From NCBI GenBank assembly GCA_018714645.1, contig DVND01000202.1, positions 1-12,165 of the forward strand: a DNA stretch of 12,165 bases, given 5' to 3'. The notes beneath the pieces are model-generated. The model saw nothing but the letters and a program-made list of their open reading frames with translations. It was not told the DNA's origin and searched no databases. Source of the stretch: Candidatus Avimonoglobus intestinipullorum (GTDB lineage: Bacteria; Bacillota; Clostridia; UBA1381). Below, one piece after another: positions 1 through 7,286 of the stretch; position 1 is the first letter of the stretch, and every line of letters begins with the position of its first letter. Made by a program: the position numbers and the translations under genes.

Positions 1-12
1 TCATAAAAAACC

Positions 13-41
13 TTGCGCAATGGAAGGTGTTGGTGTATAAT
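13..41 (+). promoter_or_regulatory. Sigma-A-type promoter of the mraZ (dcw) operon
   Basis: A perfect -10 hexamer TATAAT lies at 36-41. It is preceded, after a 17-bp spacer, by TTGCGC at 13-18, which matches the -35 consensus at only three of six positions. The expected transcript start is near 48, leaving a leader of about 90 nt before the mraZ ATG at 138. The weak -35, the ideal spacing and the overlap with the TGG repeat array fit a regulated vegetative promoter. The site is inferred from sequence. Confidence 0.75.
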
Positions 42-76
42 GGGAGTGTATTGGAGGATATGGGATGGATTTGGAG
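21..76 (+). promoter_or_regulatory. MraZ operator: array of TGG-headed direct repeats
   Basis: TGG-headed pentamers start at 21 (TGGAA), 31 (TGGTG), 41 (TGGGA), 52 (TGGAG), 61 (TGGGA) and 72 (TGGAG). The steps are 10, 10, 11, 9 and 11 bp, so all lie on the same face of the helix. MraZ of Escherichia coli is known to bind direct repeats of TGGGN separated by 5-nt spacers upstream of its own gene. This array has the same unit and period, and it covers the -10 element and the predicted transcript start. I infer autorepression of the dcw operon by MraZ. Confidence 0.72.
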
Positions 77-137
77 CGAAATGAGACAAGCCCGATGCAG
101 TCCCATATACATGGAAACAGAAAGGACGGTGAATCTC

Positions 138-581
138 ATGGTTTATTTTGTGGGCGAGTATGCGCGTCAGATGGATGACCGCAACCGGTTTATCCTGCCT
201 GCAAAAATCAGGGAGAAGCTGTCCGGAACGGTTTACATCACAAAGGCCCCGGTGGAAAAATGCCTGAACCTCTACACAGAGGAGGAATGGGAGGTCATCG
301 CCCAAAAGGTGCGGGAGCTGCCGACGGGTACAGATAAAAACGCGGCAGCCTTCCAGCGGAAGCTGTTCGGCAAGGCGATTGACTGCGATTTGGACAAGCA
401 GGGCCGCATTACACTGACACCGGCGCTGGCGGAATACGCCGGTATTGATAAGGACATCATGCTGGTGGGCGCCAATACGAAATTGGAAATCTGGGATGCC
501 GCGGCTTGGGAGCAGGCCAATGAATTTGTGGACGAGGATATCGTCATTGAGGGCATCAAGCAATACAACATCAATATATAA
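138..581 (+). CDS. mraZ: Transcriptional regulator MraZ
   Basis: MraZ is a ring-forming DNA-binding protein of the SpoVT-AbrB fold. It binds repeats in front of its own operon and tunes dcw expression. The protein is 147 aa, close to the usual 140-150. Two AbrB-like half-repeats are visible: residues about 1-50 with a DxxNR box followed by FILPAKIRE (D13 to R17), and about 76-125 with DKQGRITLTP (D86 to R90). The ATG at 138 is chosen because it starts the conserved N-terminus (MVYFVGEYARQMD) and follows an AAAGGA ribosome site at 121-126. An in-frame GTG at 27 would add 37 unconserved residues and would begin upstream of the predicted transcript start. It is the first gene of the operon, and its stop is 11 bp before rsmH. 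The first half-repeat has N16 where a glycine is usual, a minor deviation. Confidence 0.96.
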   Translation: MVYFVGEYARQMDDRNRFILPAKIREKLSGTVYITKAPVEKCLNLYTEEEWEVIAQKVRELPTGTDKNAAAFQRKLFGKAIDCDLDKQGRITLTPALAEYAGIDKDIMLVGANTKLEIWDAAAWEQANEFVDEDIVIEGIKQYNINI

Positions 582-592
582 GGCGAGGCTTT

Positions 593-1528
593 ATGGAATT
601 TAAGCATATTTCGGTCCTGTTTGAGGAAACCATGCAGTATCTGAATATCAAGCCGGACGGGCTGTATGTCGATGGGACATTGGGCGGCGGCGGGCACGCG
701 TATGGGATCCTGGAGCGGAGCGCCAACGGGCGGCTGGTCGGCATTGACCAGGATCGGGAGGCGATTGCCGCGGCGAAGGAGCGGCTGGCGCCGTTCGCGG
801 GCCGGGTGGTGTTTGTGAACCGGAATTTCAGCGGGATTCTGGAAATTCTGCGGGAGCTGCATATTGACGGGATCGACGGCGCGGTGCTGGACTTGGGGGT
901 TTCCTCCTACCAGTTGGATAATGCGGGCCGGGGGTTCAGCTATATGCAGGATGCAAAGTTGGACATGCGTATGAACCCGGATGGGGATAAAAGCGCGTAT
1001 GATGTTGTAAATGGATATACAAAAGAGGAATTAACGAGGATTTTTTACGAATACGGCGAGGAAAACTGGGCAAAACGCATCGCCGCATTCATTGTGGAGC
1101 GGCGGAGCGTCAAACCTTTGGAAACGACGGGCGAGCTGGTGGAGGTCATCAAGGCGGCAATCCCCAAAAAGGCGCGTGTGGAAGGGTCGCATCCGGCGAA
1201 ACGGGTTTTTCAGGCAATCCGCATCGAAGTGAACGGCGAGCTTGAAATCTTGAAACAATCAGTCAAAGATTTTGCATCATGTTTGTATCCCGGCGGACGT
1301 TTGGCGGTCATCACGTTCCATTCTTTGGAGGACCGGATCGTGAAACGGGAGTTTAACGCGCTGGCAACGGGCTGTACTTGCCCCAAGGAGTTTCCGGTTT
1401 GTGTCTGTGGAAAACAGCCTGTTGCCAAAGTGGTAACCAAAAAGCCGGTGCTGCCTACCCGGGAGGAGCTGGACAGGAACCCGCGGGCGAAAAGTGCAAA
1501 ATTACGTATATTGGAAAAGCGATCGTGA
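593..1528 (+). CDS. rsmH: 16S rRNA (cytosine(1402)-N(4))-methyltransferase RsmH
   Basis: RsmH (formerly MraW) uses S-adenosylmethionine to methylate N4 of C1402 in the 30S P site. At 311 aa it has the normal length. The SAM-binding glycine loop VDGTLGGGGH is at about residues 26-35, and the acidic ribose-binding motif GIDQDREAI at about 50-58. The family motifs GRGFSYMQDAKLDMRM (about 112-127) and FHSLEDRIVK (H243 onward) are intact. A Cys cluster of the form CTCPxxFPVCVCG lies near the C-terminus, as in other Firmicutes versions. The ATG follows an AAGGCGAGG ribosome site immediately after the mraZ stop, so the two genes are co-transcribed. Second place in the cluster is the conserved location. 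Identification is secure. Confidence 0.98.
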   Translation: MEFKHISVLFEETMQYLNIKPDGLYVDGTLGGGGHAYGILERSANGRLVGIDQDREAIAAAKERLAPFAGRVVFVNRNFSGILEILRELHIDGIDGAVLDLGVSSYQLDNAGRGFSYMQDAKLDMRMNPDGDKSAYDVVNGYTKEELTRIFYEYGEENWAKRIAAFIVERRSVKPLETTGELVEVIKAAIPKKARVEGSHPAKRVFQAIRIEVNGELEILKQSVKDFASCLYPGGRLAVITFHSLEDRIVKREFNALATGCTCPKEFPVCVCGKQPVAKVVTKKPVLPTREELDRNPRAKSAKLRILEKRS

Positions 1529-1541
1529 AGGGGTGTAGAAA

Positions 1542-2036
1542 TTGGGATACGGCAATCTGGCGTATAAACTGGACAATGAGCCGGTTGGGCGTACCGGCAG
1601 ACAGGGAAAGCCTGCTGCAAAACCGAAAAAAGCGGCTGCCGCCCGTAAATCGAAGCTGAATTTAAAGCTGATTTTTTTAGTGGTACTGGTTTCTGTTTCG
1701 GCATATTTCATGATTTCAAAGAATGTGATGGTGTATGAAACGGAGCAGGAAATCGAGTCGCTGCAAAAGCAGCTGGCGGATCTGGAATCCTATACGAGCC
1801 AGAAGGTGTTTGAACTGGAGCAGAGCGTGGACTTGGCAACCGTTGAAGAAATTGCGACCACGCGGCTGAATATGCAGCGGCCTGAAAAATACCAGACGGT
1901 GTATGTGAATATTAAGCAGGACGATGTAACGGAGGTAAATGCCAGCCAGGTGGAGGGCGTCAAAAATTCGGTTTCCAACGCGGCGGACAGCCTGAAACGG
2001 AACTTATTAGGCATATTTAATATGTCCTGGAAATAA
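1542..2036 (+). CDS. ftsL: FtsL-like / septum formation initiator cell-division protein
   Basis: This is a bitopic membrane protein of 164 aa. It has a basic cytoplasmic N-terminus rich in Lys, Ala and Arg (about 17-42), one transmembrane helix at about 42-58, and an extracytoplasmic coiled coil at about 62-100 with heptad-like Leu/Ile spacing. After that comes an LxxVEEIATTRLNMQRPEKYQ segment typical of FtsL/DivIC-type proteins. FtsL forms a complex with DivIB/FtsQ and DivIC/FtsB that recruits and activates FtsW and the septal PBP. Sequence identity is weak across this family, so the name rests on topology plus position between rsmH and the class B PBP. The start is TTG at 1542, behind GAAGGGG at 1527-1533, 13 bp after the rsmH stop. 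The C-terminal tail of about 40 residues beyond the core is longer than in minimal FtsL and looks low in conservation. Confidence 0.85.
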   Translation: MGYGNLAYKLDNEPVGRTGRQGKPAAKPKKAAAARKSKLNLKLIFLVVLVSVSAYFMISKNVMVYETEQEIESLQKQLADLESYTSQKVFELEQSVDLATVEEIATTRLNMQRPEKYQTVYVNIKQDDVTEVNASQVEGVKNSVSNAADSLKRNLLGIFNMSWK

Positions 2037-2057
2037 AATAAAACAAGAACAGGATTG

Positions 2058-2087
2058 CGCAAGCAAATTTAGGTTTGCTTGCGTTTT
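2058..2087 (+). terminator. Hairpin with short T-run between ftsL and spoVD (possible attenuator)
   Basis: CGCAAGCAAA at 2058-2067 is perfectly complementary to TTTGCTTGCG at 2074-2083, with the 6-nt loop TTTAGG, followed by TTTT at 2084-2087. The 10-bp perfect stem with U residues looks like an intrinsic terminator, but the U-run is short and the operon continues. Partial termination or an RNA processing/stability element is more likely than a full stop. No convincing new promoter is seen between it and the next start at 2127. Confidence 0.6.
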
Positions 2088-2126
2088 CAGCATTATGTAT
2101 CGAAACAGGCGGAGAAAGGGAAAAAT

Positions 2127-4364
2127 ATGGCAATCACATTGGGTAAAATGAGAAAACGGATGCTGCTGCTGTTTGCGGCGCTGGTGGTGCTTTTGGCAGT
2201 GCTGATTTTCCGGGTGGCATATTGGCAGATTGTGCGCGGCGAGGAGCTGAAGAGCGCGGCGATCGACCAGCAGACCAATTCCACGGAGGTCGTGGCCAGC
2301 CGCGGGACGATTTATGACCGGAACGGCAAAGCGGTGGCGCAGAGCGCGTCGGTGAATACCGTCGTATGCAATCCGCAGCAGATTGCAAAGGACGGGTCGG
2401 CGGAGGTGGTATCCAGGACGCTCTCCGAAATTTTGGCGCTGGATTATGACAGGGTGTATGAACTGGTCACGAAATCAAACCGGTATCAGGTTATCAAAAA
2501 AAGGATCACGGTGGAGGAGACCCAGGCTATTAAAGAGCTCAAGGACAGTTCCATTGACAAGGAGCGGGCGAAGCAGTTTTCGGGGATTTATTTCGAAGAG
2601 GATTCCAAGCGGTATTACTCCTACAGCATCGCGCCGCATATTATCGGTTTCACCGGGTATGACAACAATGGGCTGCAGGGGATTGAACTGACGTTTGACG
2701 ACGAACTGACGGGCCGGCCGGGCAGCATCATCAGCGCCAAGAGCGCCAATGGCACGGATTCGGATTTACAGTACGAAGAGCAGAGCGAAGCGCTCAAGGG
2801 CGCGGACGTTGTTCTGACGATTGATGAAACCATCCAGCATTTCCTGGAAAAACGGCTGGAGACGGCCGTTGCCGAAAACGAACTCAAGGAGGGGGCCGCG
2901 GGGATCATTATGAATCCTAAAACGGGTGAGATCCTTGCCATGGCGACCAAGCCCGACTTTGATTTAAACAGCCCTTATGACATCGGTCAATTTGTGGGAA
3001 ATGCGGTAGACCTGGATGAGGATGAGGTGATGAAAAACTACGAATCCGAAGATACGGCGCTGCAAGAGGAGGCGGTCGCGGCCATCCGGAACAAAATGTG
3101 GCGGAACAAAGCGGTCTCCGATACCTATGAGCCCGGCTCCACGTTTAAAATTTTAACGGCGGCCATGGCGTTGGAGGAAAACGTGGTGCAGCTGGATGAG
3201 CGGTTTTACTGCGGCGGCTATAAGCAGGTTGCAGACCGCAAAATCCACTGTTCTAGGACGACGGGGCATGGCTCCCAGACCTTTGTGGAGGGCGTGCAGA
3301 ACTCCTGTAACCCTGTGTTTATGGAGGTTGGTCTGCGGCTGGGGCCGGATAAATTTGCAGAATATTTCAAAGCCTTCGGCCTTACGGAAAAAACCGGCAT
3401 TGAGCTGGTGGGGGAATCCGGCAGTATATACTATAAAAACCGGATGACGGACGTGGATATTGCCACCAGTTCTTTCGGGCAGGGCTTCAGCGTGACGCCC
3501 ATCCAATTGATTACGGCAATTTCCTCCGTTATCAACGGGGGCAATCTGATGAAGCCGCACATTGTCAAGGAAATCCGCAACAGCGAAGGCATTGTGAAAA
3601 GCTATCAGCCGGAAGTGGTGAACCGTGTCATCTCGGAGGAAACCTCCAAGCAGATGCGCGAGATCCTGGAATCGGTGGTCTCCAGCCCGACGGGTTCCGG
3701 CAAAAACGCATATATCAAGGGGTACCGGATCGGCGGGAAGACGGGGACGTCTGAAAAAGGCCGTAACAATGATAAACGGATTGCGTCGTTCGTGGGCTTT
3801 GCGCCGGCGGACGACCCGGAACTGATTTGCTTGATCATGATGGATGAGCCGCAGGTGGCGGTGCGTTACGGCGGCACGATCGCGGCGCCGGTTGTGGGCG
3901 CGGTTCTTGAGGACACGCTGGAATATCTGGGCGTGGAGCGGCAATACACGGAAGAGGAAGCGGCGACGGTGGCCAAAGCCATTCCGGAAGTCAGGGAAAT
4001 GGCTGTCGACGCTGCGAAATCAAATATCACAGACATGGGCTTTAAAGTGAGAGTGGTCGGCGAAGGGGAAACCGTCATCGACCAGCTGCCGAAGCCCGGC
4101 GTTACAGTGACGGAGGGTTCAACGGTCATTATATATACAGAGGAAATCGACGAAGAGCAATATGCGACAGTGCCGGACGTTTCGGGCATGACGTTTGCAA
4201 ATGCGAAGGAAACGCTGGAGGATTACGGCCTGAATTTTGAGGCTGTCGGCGCGGGGCTTGTGTCTAACGGGGCGTATGCGGTGAAGCAGAGCGTGGAGCC
4301 CGGGGAAAAAGTCCCACCGGCGACGGTCATCAGCGTGGAATTCCGGCATGAAGCGTCCGATTGA
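2127..4364 (+). CDS. spoVD: Class B penicillin-binding protein with PASTA domains (SpoVD / PBP2B / FtsI family)
   Basis: This D,D-transpeptidase cross-links peptidoglycan made by the adjacent FtsW-type glycosyltransferase, at the division septum or in spore cortex. The protein is 745 aa. It has a short cytoplasmic tail, a transmembrane anchor at about 11-31, and a PBP dimerisation/pedestal domain starting at the conserved RGTIYDRNG box. The transpeptidase domain carries all three active-site motifs: S338-T-F-K341, S393-C-N395 and K538-T-G540-T. Two C-terminal PASTA domains follow, at about 619-672 and 680-741. The ATG at 2127 is chosen because GGAGAAAGGG at 2111-2120 sits 6 nt upstream; the in-frame TTG at 2079 lies inside the preceding hairpin. 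Bacillus subtilis has two such proteins, vegetative PBP2B (two PASTA) and sporulation SpoVD (one PASTA). Only one is in this cluster, so it may serve division, sporulation or both. The symbol is therefore provisional. Confidence 0.93.
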   Translation: MAITLGKMRKRMLLLFAALVVLLAVLIFRVAYWQIVRGEELKSAAIDQQTNSTEVVASRGTIYDRNGKAVAQSASVNTVVCNPQQIAKDGSAEVVSRTLSEILALDYDRVYELVTKSNRYQVIKKRITVEETQAIKELKDSSIDKERAKQFSGIYFEEDSKRYYSYSIAPHIIGFTGYDNNGLQGIELTFDDELTGRPGSIISAKSANGTDSDLQYEEQSEALKGADVVLTIDETIQHFLEKRLETAVAENELKEGAAGIIMNPKTGEILAMATKPDFDLNSPYDIGQFVGNAVDLDEDEVMKNYESEDTALQEEAVAAIRNKMWRNKAVSDTYEPGSTFKILTAAMALEENVVQLDERFYCGGYKQVADRKIHCSRTTGHGSQTFVEGVQNSCNPVFMEVGLRLGPDKFAEYFKAFGLTEKTGIELVGESGSIYYKNRMTDVDIATSSFGQGFSVTPIQLITAISSVINGGNLMKPHIVKEIRNSEGIVKSYQPEVVNRVISEETSKQMREILESVVSSPTGSGKNAYIKGYRIGGKTGTSEKGRNNDKRIASFVGFAPADDPELICLIMMDEPQVAVRYGGTIAAPVVGAVLEDTLEYLGVERQYTEEEAATVAKAIPEVREMAVDAAKSNITDMGFKVRVVGEGETVIDQLPKPGVTVTEGSTVIIYTEEIDEEQYATVPDVSGMTFANAKETLEDYGLNFEAVGAGLVSNGAYAVKQSVEPGEKVPPATVISVEFRHEASD

Positions 4365-5854
4365 TGGATTCGTTCCAACACACAAAGGATGGAAAATCAA
4401 GTGCGTTTGGAAAGAGGTTGATTCTTATTTTAGCAAGTGAATTATTGGGAAAGGGCTGCGGCTTGGGGGAATTGGAGCTTAGCGGCATCTCCTGTGATTC
4501 ACGAAAGACAAAACCGGGGGATCTGTTTATCGCTGTCAAGGGGACGGAGGATGACGGGCACCGGTATATCCAGGCGGCGGTGGAGCGCGGCGCGGCTGCC
4601 GTGGTTCTGGAACGGGCCATGGAGTGCAGCGTACCGGTGTTGGTTGTACCGGATACGCGCAAGGCGCTGGCGGATATCGCGGCAAAATTCTACGGGACGC
4701 CGGCAGAGAAGCTCAGGCTTATCGGCGTCACGGGGACAAATGGGAAAACGACAGTTACGTATTTGATAAAAAGTATTTTAGAGGCGGCGGGGGAACCCGT
4801 GGGCCTGATTGGGACCAACGAAATCCTGGCGGGGCAGGAGCCTGTCAACATCCGGAGCACGACGCCGACAACGCCTGATTCCGCCGAGCTGCAGCAGATT
4901 TTTGCGCGCTTTGTGGAACGGGGGATCAGGTATGCGGTGATGGAAGTTTCCTCCCATGCGCTGGCGCTGGACCGTGTGCGCGGATGCATATTTGATGCGG
5001 GGGTTTTTACCAACCTGACGCAGGATCATCTGGATTTTCACAAAACCATGGAGCAGTACCTGGCAGCCAAAAGCAAGCTGTTTGACATCTCTAAAACCGG
5101 CGTTATCAATATTGACGACGCCGCGGGCAGGAGCATTGCCAAAACAGCCCCATGCAGGGTCGTCACCGTGGGCCTGCACGATGCAGATATCCGGGCCAAG
5201 CATATACAACTGCTGGAACGGGGTGTCCAATTTGCAGCGGAGGCGCATCAAAAAACGATGCAAATCCAATTGGCGATCCCGGGGAAATTCAGCGTATATA
5301 ATGCGCTGTGCGCCATTGGCGCCTGTGATGCGCTGGGTATTTCCCAGGGGGATATCGTCCGCGGGCTGGCGCAGGCAAAGGGCGTGCGCGGGCGCGTGGA
5401 ATTGGTGCCCACAAATACGGACTATACCGTGATCATTGACTATGCCCACTCGCCGGATGGGTTGGAGAAAATCCTCCACACGGTGCGCGGCTTTGCGCGG
5501 GGGCGGGTTATCACCCTGTTCGGCTGCGGCGGCGACCGGGACAGGACAAAGCGGCCCATTATGGGAAATATCGCCGGGCGGCTGTCGGATTTTACGATTG
5601 TGACGTCGGATAATCCACGGACGGAAGACCCCATGCGTATTATTGCGGACATCGAAGCGGGCATCCGCAAAACCGGAGGGGAATACGTCGTAATCGGCGA
5701 CCGCAGGGAAGCGATCGCACAGGCGCTGAAGCTGGCACGGAAGGACGATGTGGTCCTCCTGGCGGGGAAAGGCCAGGAGACGTATCAAATCATAGGGAAG
5801 GAAAAGCTGGATTTTGACGAACGGGAAGTTGTGAAAGAAATTTTGGCAAAATGA
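4364..5854 (+). CDS. murE: UDP-N-acetylmuramoyl-L-alanyl-D-glutamate--2,6-diaminopimelate ligase MurE
   Basis: This cytoplasmic Mur ligase adds the third stem-peptide residue with ATP. The protein is 496 aa from this start. The N-terminal UDP-binding domain has the GISCDSRKTKPGDLF box. The ATP-binding loop is G121-VTGTNGKTT, and the central domain has SSHALALDRVRG and a DHLDFHKTMEQYLAAKSKLF segment carrying the lysine that is normally carbamylated. The C-terminal domain has YAHSPDGLEKIL, GCGGDRDRTKRP and DNPRTEDP. D416-N-P-R419 is the signature of meso-DAP-adding enzymes; lysine-adding MurE has a different residue at the Arg position. The ATG at 4364 overlaps the spoVD stop by one base (TGATG), implying translational coupling. 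No strong ribosome site precedes it, and about 18 residues precede the conserved region, so the true start is uncertain. An in-frame TTG at 4418 fits the family N-terminus but has its purine tract (GGAAAGAGG) too close. Confidence 0.95.
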   Translation: MDSFQHTKDGKSSAFGKRLILILASELLGKGCGLGELELSGISCDSRKTKPGDLFIAVKGTEDDGHRYIQAAVERGAAAVVLERAMECSVPVLVVPDTRKALADIAAKFYGTPAEKLRLIGVTGTNGKTTVTYLIKSILEAAGEPVGLIGTNEILAGQEPVNIRSTTPTTPDSAELQQIFARFVERGIRYAVMEVSSHALALDRVRGCIFDAGVFTNLTQDHLDFHKTMEQYLAAKSKLFDISKTGVINIDDAAGRSIAKTAPCRVVTVGLHDADIRAKHIQLLERGVQFAAEAHQKTMQIQLAIPGKFSVYNALCAIGACDALGISQGDIVRGLAQAKGVRGRVELVPTNTDYTVIIDYAHSPDGLEKILHTVRGFARGRVITLFGCGGDRDRTKRPIMGNIAGRLSDFTIVTSDNPRTEDPMRIIADIEAGIRKTGGEYVVIGDRREAIAQALKLARKDDVVLLAGKGQETYQIIGKEKLDFDEREVVKEILAK

Positions 5855-5907
5855 AGCCAGTGGGGCTGCGGCCCAATTGTTTTGCCGCGGAAAGGGTTGT
5901 TTTACAG

Positions 5908-7275
5908 ATGCAAAAATTGACGGTTGGGGAGCTTATAGAGGCCACCGGCGGCACGCTTCTTTGCGGGGATATAGCGCAGCCGGTCTGTTCCATTACGACG
6001 GATTCCAGGAAAGCGACGCCGGGCGCGCTGTTTATCCCGCTTCGCGGCGAAAATTTTGACGGGCATGACTATATCGGCGCGGCTTTTGAAAAGGGCGCGG
6101 CGCTGAGCTTATCGGCGCGGCCGATGGAGCCCGTCGCCGGGAAAACCATTATCAGCGTGGAGGACACGTCCAAGGCGCTGGCGGATATCGCGCGGTTTTA
6201 TCTGAAAAAATACAGGGTTCCCGTAGTGGGGATCACGGGAAGCGTGGGGAAAACCACTACCAAGGATATGATTTATTCCGTCCTGAACCAACAGTACAAT
6301 GTATTAAAAACGCAGGGCAATTTCAACAATGAAATCGGGCTCCCCCTGACGGTGTTCCGCCTGGAGCGGGAGCAGAATATGGCGGTCTTGGAGATGGGCA
6401 TGTCCGCCTTTGGGGAAATCCACCACCTTGTGGACATTGCCCGCCCGGATGTGGCGGTCATCACCAATATCGGCATGTCGCATATTGAAAACCTGGGCTC
6501 CCAGGAGGGCATTTTTCAGGCGAAAATGGAAATTTGCGACTATTTTACCAAAGACCACACGCTGATCGTCAACGGCGATGACAAATTCCTGTGGACGGTG
6601 CGCGGGCACGAAGCGTTTGAGGTTGTCACCTTCGGCATCGAAAACAAAGATTGCGACGTGGTGGCGGAGGCAGTGGAAAATTTGGGGATAGACGGCTCCC
6701 GGTTCCGGGTGGAGCTGGACGGCAGCCGGTACGAGGTCTGTATCCCGACGCCGGGCGTGCATAATATTTATAACGCCCTGGCGGCAATTTGCGTGGGCAG
6801 GCGGTATGGCGTCCCGATGGAGCAAATCATCCGGGGGATCGCGCAGTTCCGTCTGACGGAAATGCGGCTTTCTGTGGAGCAGGCGCATGGGATTACCATC
6901 ATCAACGATTGCTACAACGCCTCGCCGGATTCCATCCGCGCGGCGCTGAAGGTGCTGGGTTCGGTGGAAGCGGCGCGGAAGGTGGCTGTGCTGGGCGATA
7001 TGCTGGAATTGGGTGAATTTGCGAAAAACGCCCACTATGAGCTGGGCGGCGAGGTGGAAAAAAACGGAACGGACGTGCTGCTGACCGCGGGGAAAAACGC
7101 GGAGCATCTGGCCATCGGCGCCAGGGATGCGGGGCTGGAGGCCGTTTACAGCTATAAAACAACGGAGGAATTGGCGGAGCAAATCAAGCGCTATGTAAAG
7201 GCGGGGGATGTTGTGCTTGTGAAAGCCTCCCGGGGGATGCACTTTGAAAAAATCTGTGAACAGATCAGAAAATAA
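5908..7275 (+). CDS. murF: UDP-N-acetylmuramoyl-tripeptide--D-alanyl-D-alanine ligase MurF
   Basis: MurF joins D-Ala-D-Ala to the UDP-MurNAc-tripeptide made by MurE, giving the pentapeptide precursor. The protein is 455 aa, matching the usual 450-460. The N-terminal domain has TDSRKATPGALFIPLRGENFDGH. The P-loop is GITGSVGKTT with K115. Further motifs are GNFNNEIGLPLTVFR, TNIGMSHIENLGS, the MurF-specific NDCYNASPDSIRAAL (N333 onward) and VLGDMLELG. The ATG at 5908 starts the family-typical N-terminus and has GGAAAGGG at 5889-5896 upstream. An alternative in-frame ATG at 5851 overlaps the murE stop as ATGA and would add 19 residues, some cysteine- and arginine-containing, that are not expected in the family. 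Coupled translation from 5851 cannot be excluded. Confidence 0.96.
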   Translation: MQKLTVGELIEATGGTLLCGDIAQPVCSITTDSRKATPGALFIPLRGENFDGHDYIGAAFEKGAALSLSARPMEPVAGKTIISVEDTSKALADIARFYLKKYRVPVVGITGSVGKTTTKDMIYSVLNQQYNVLKTQGNFNNEIGLPLTVFRLEREQNMAVLEMGMSAFGEIHHLVDIARPDVAVITNIGMSHIENLGSQEGIFQAKMEICDYFTKDHTLIVNGDDKFLWTVRGHEAFEVVTFGIENKDCDVVAEAVENLGIDGSRFRVELDGSRYEVCIPTPGVHNIYNALAAICVGRRYGVPMEQIIRGIAQFRLTEMRLSVEQAHGITIINDCYNASPDSIRAALKVLGSVEAARKVAVLGDMLELGEFAKNAHYELGGEVEKNGTDVLLTAGKNAEHLAIGARDAGLEAVYSYKTTEELAEQIKRYVKAGDVVLVKASRGMHFEKICEQIRK

Positions 7276-7286
7276 GGGGCAAAAGC

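Noticed and set aside
27..137. In-frame GTG extension of mraZ by 37 residues
   Set aside because: It lies upstream of the predicted transcript start and across the promoter/operator, is not conserved MraZ sequence, and the ATG at 138 has its own ribosome site.
2079..2126. TTG start giving a 761-aa spoVD product
   Set aside because: The codon is inside the right arm of a hairpin and lacks a ribosome site; ATG 2127 has GGAGAAAGGG at good spacing.
5851..5907. ATG overlapping the murE stop (ATGA) as murF start
   Set aside because: It adds 19 atypical residues before the conserved MurF N-terminus. It is kept as an alternative because coupling is possible.
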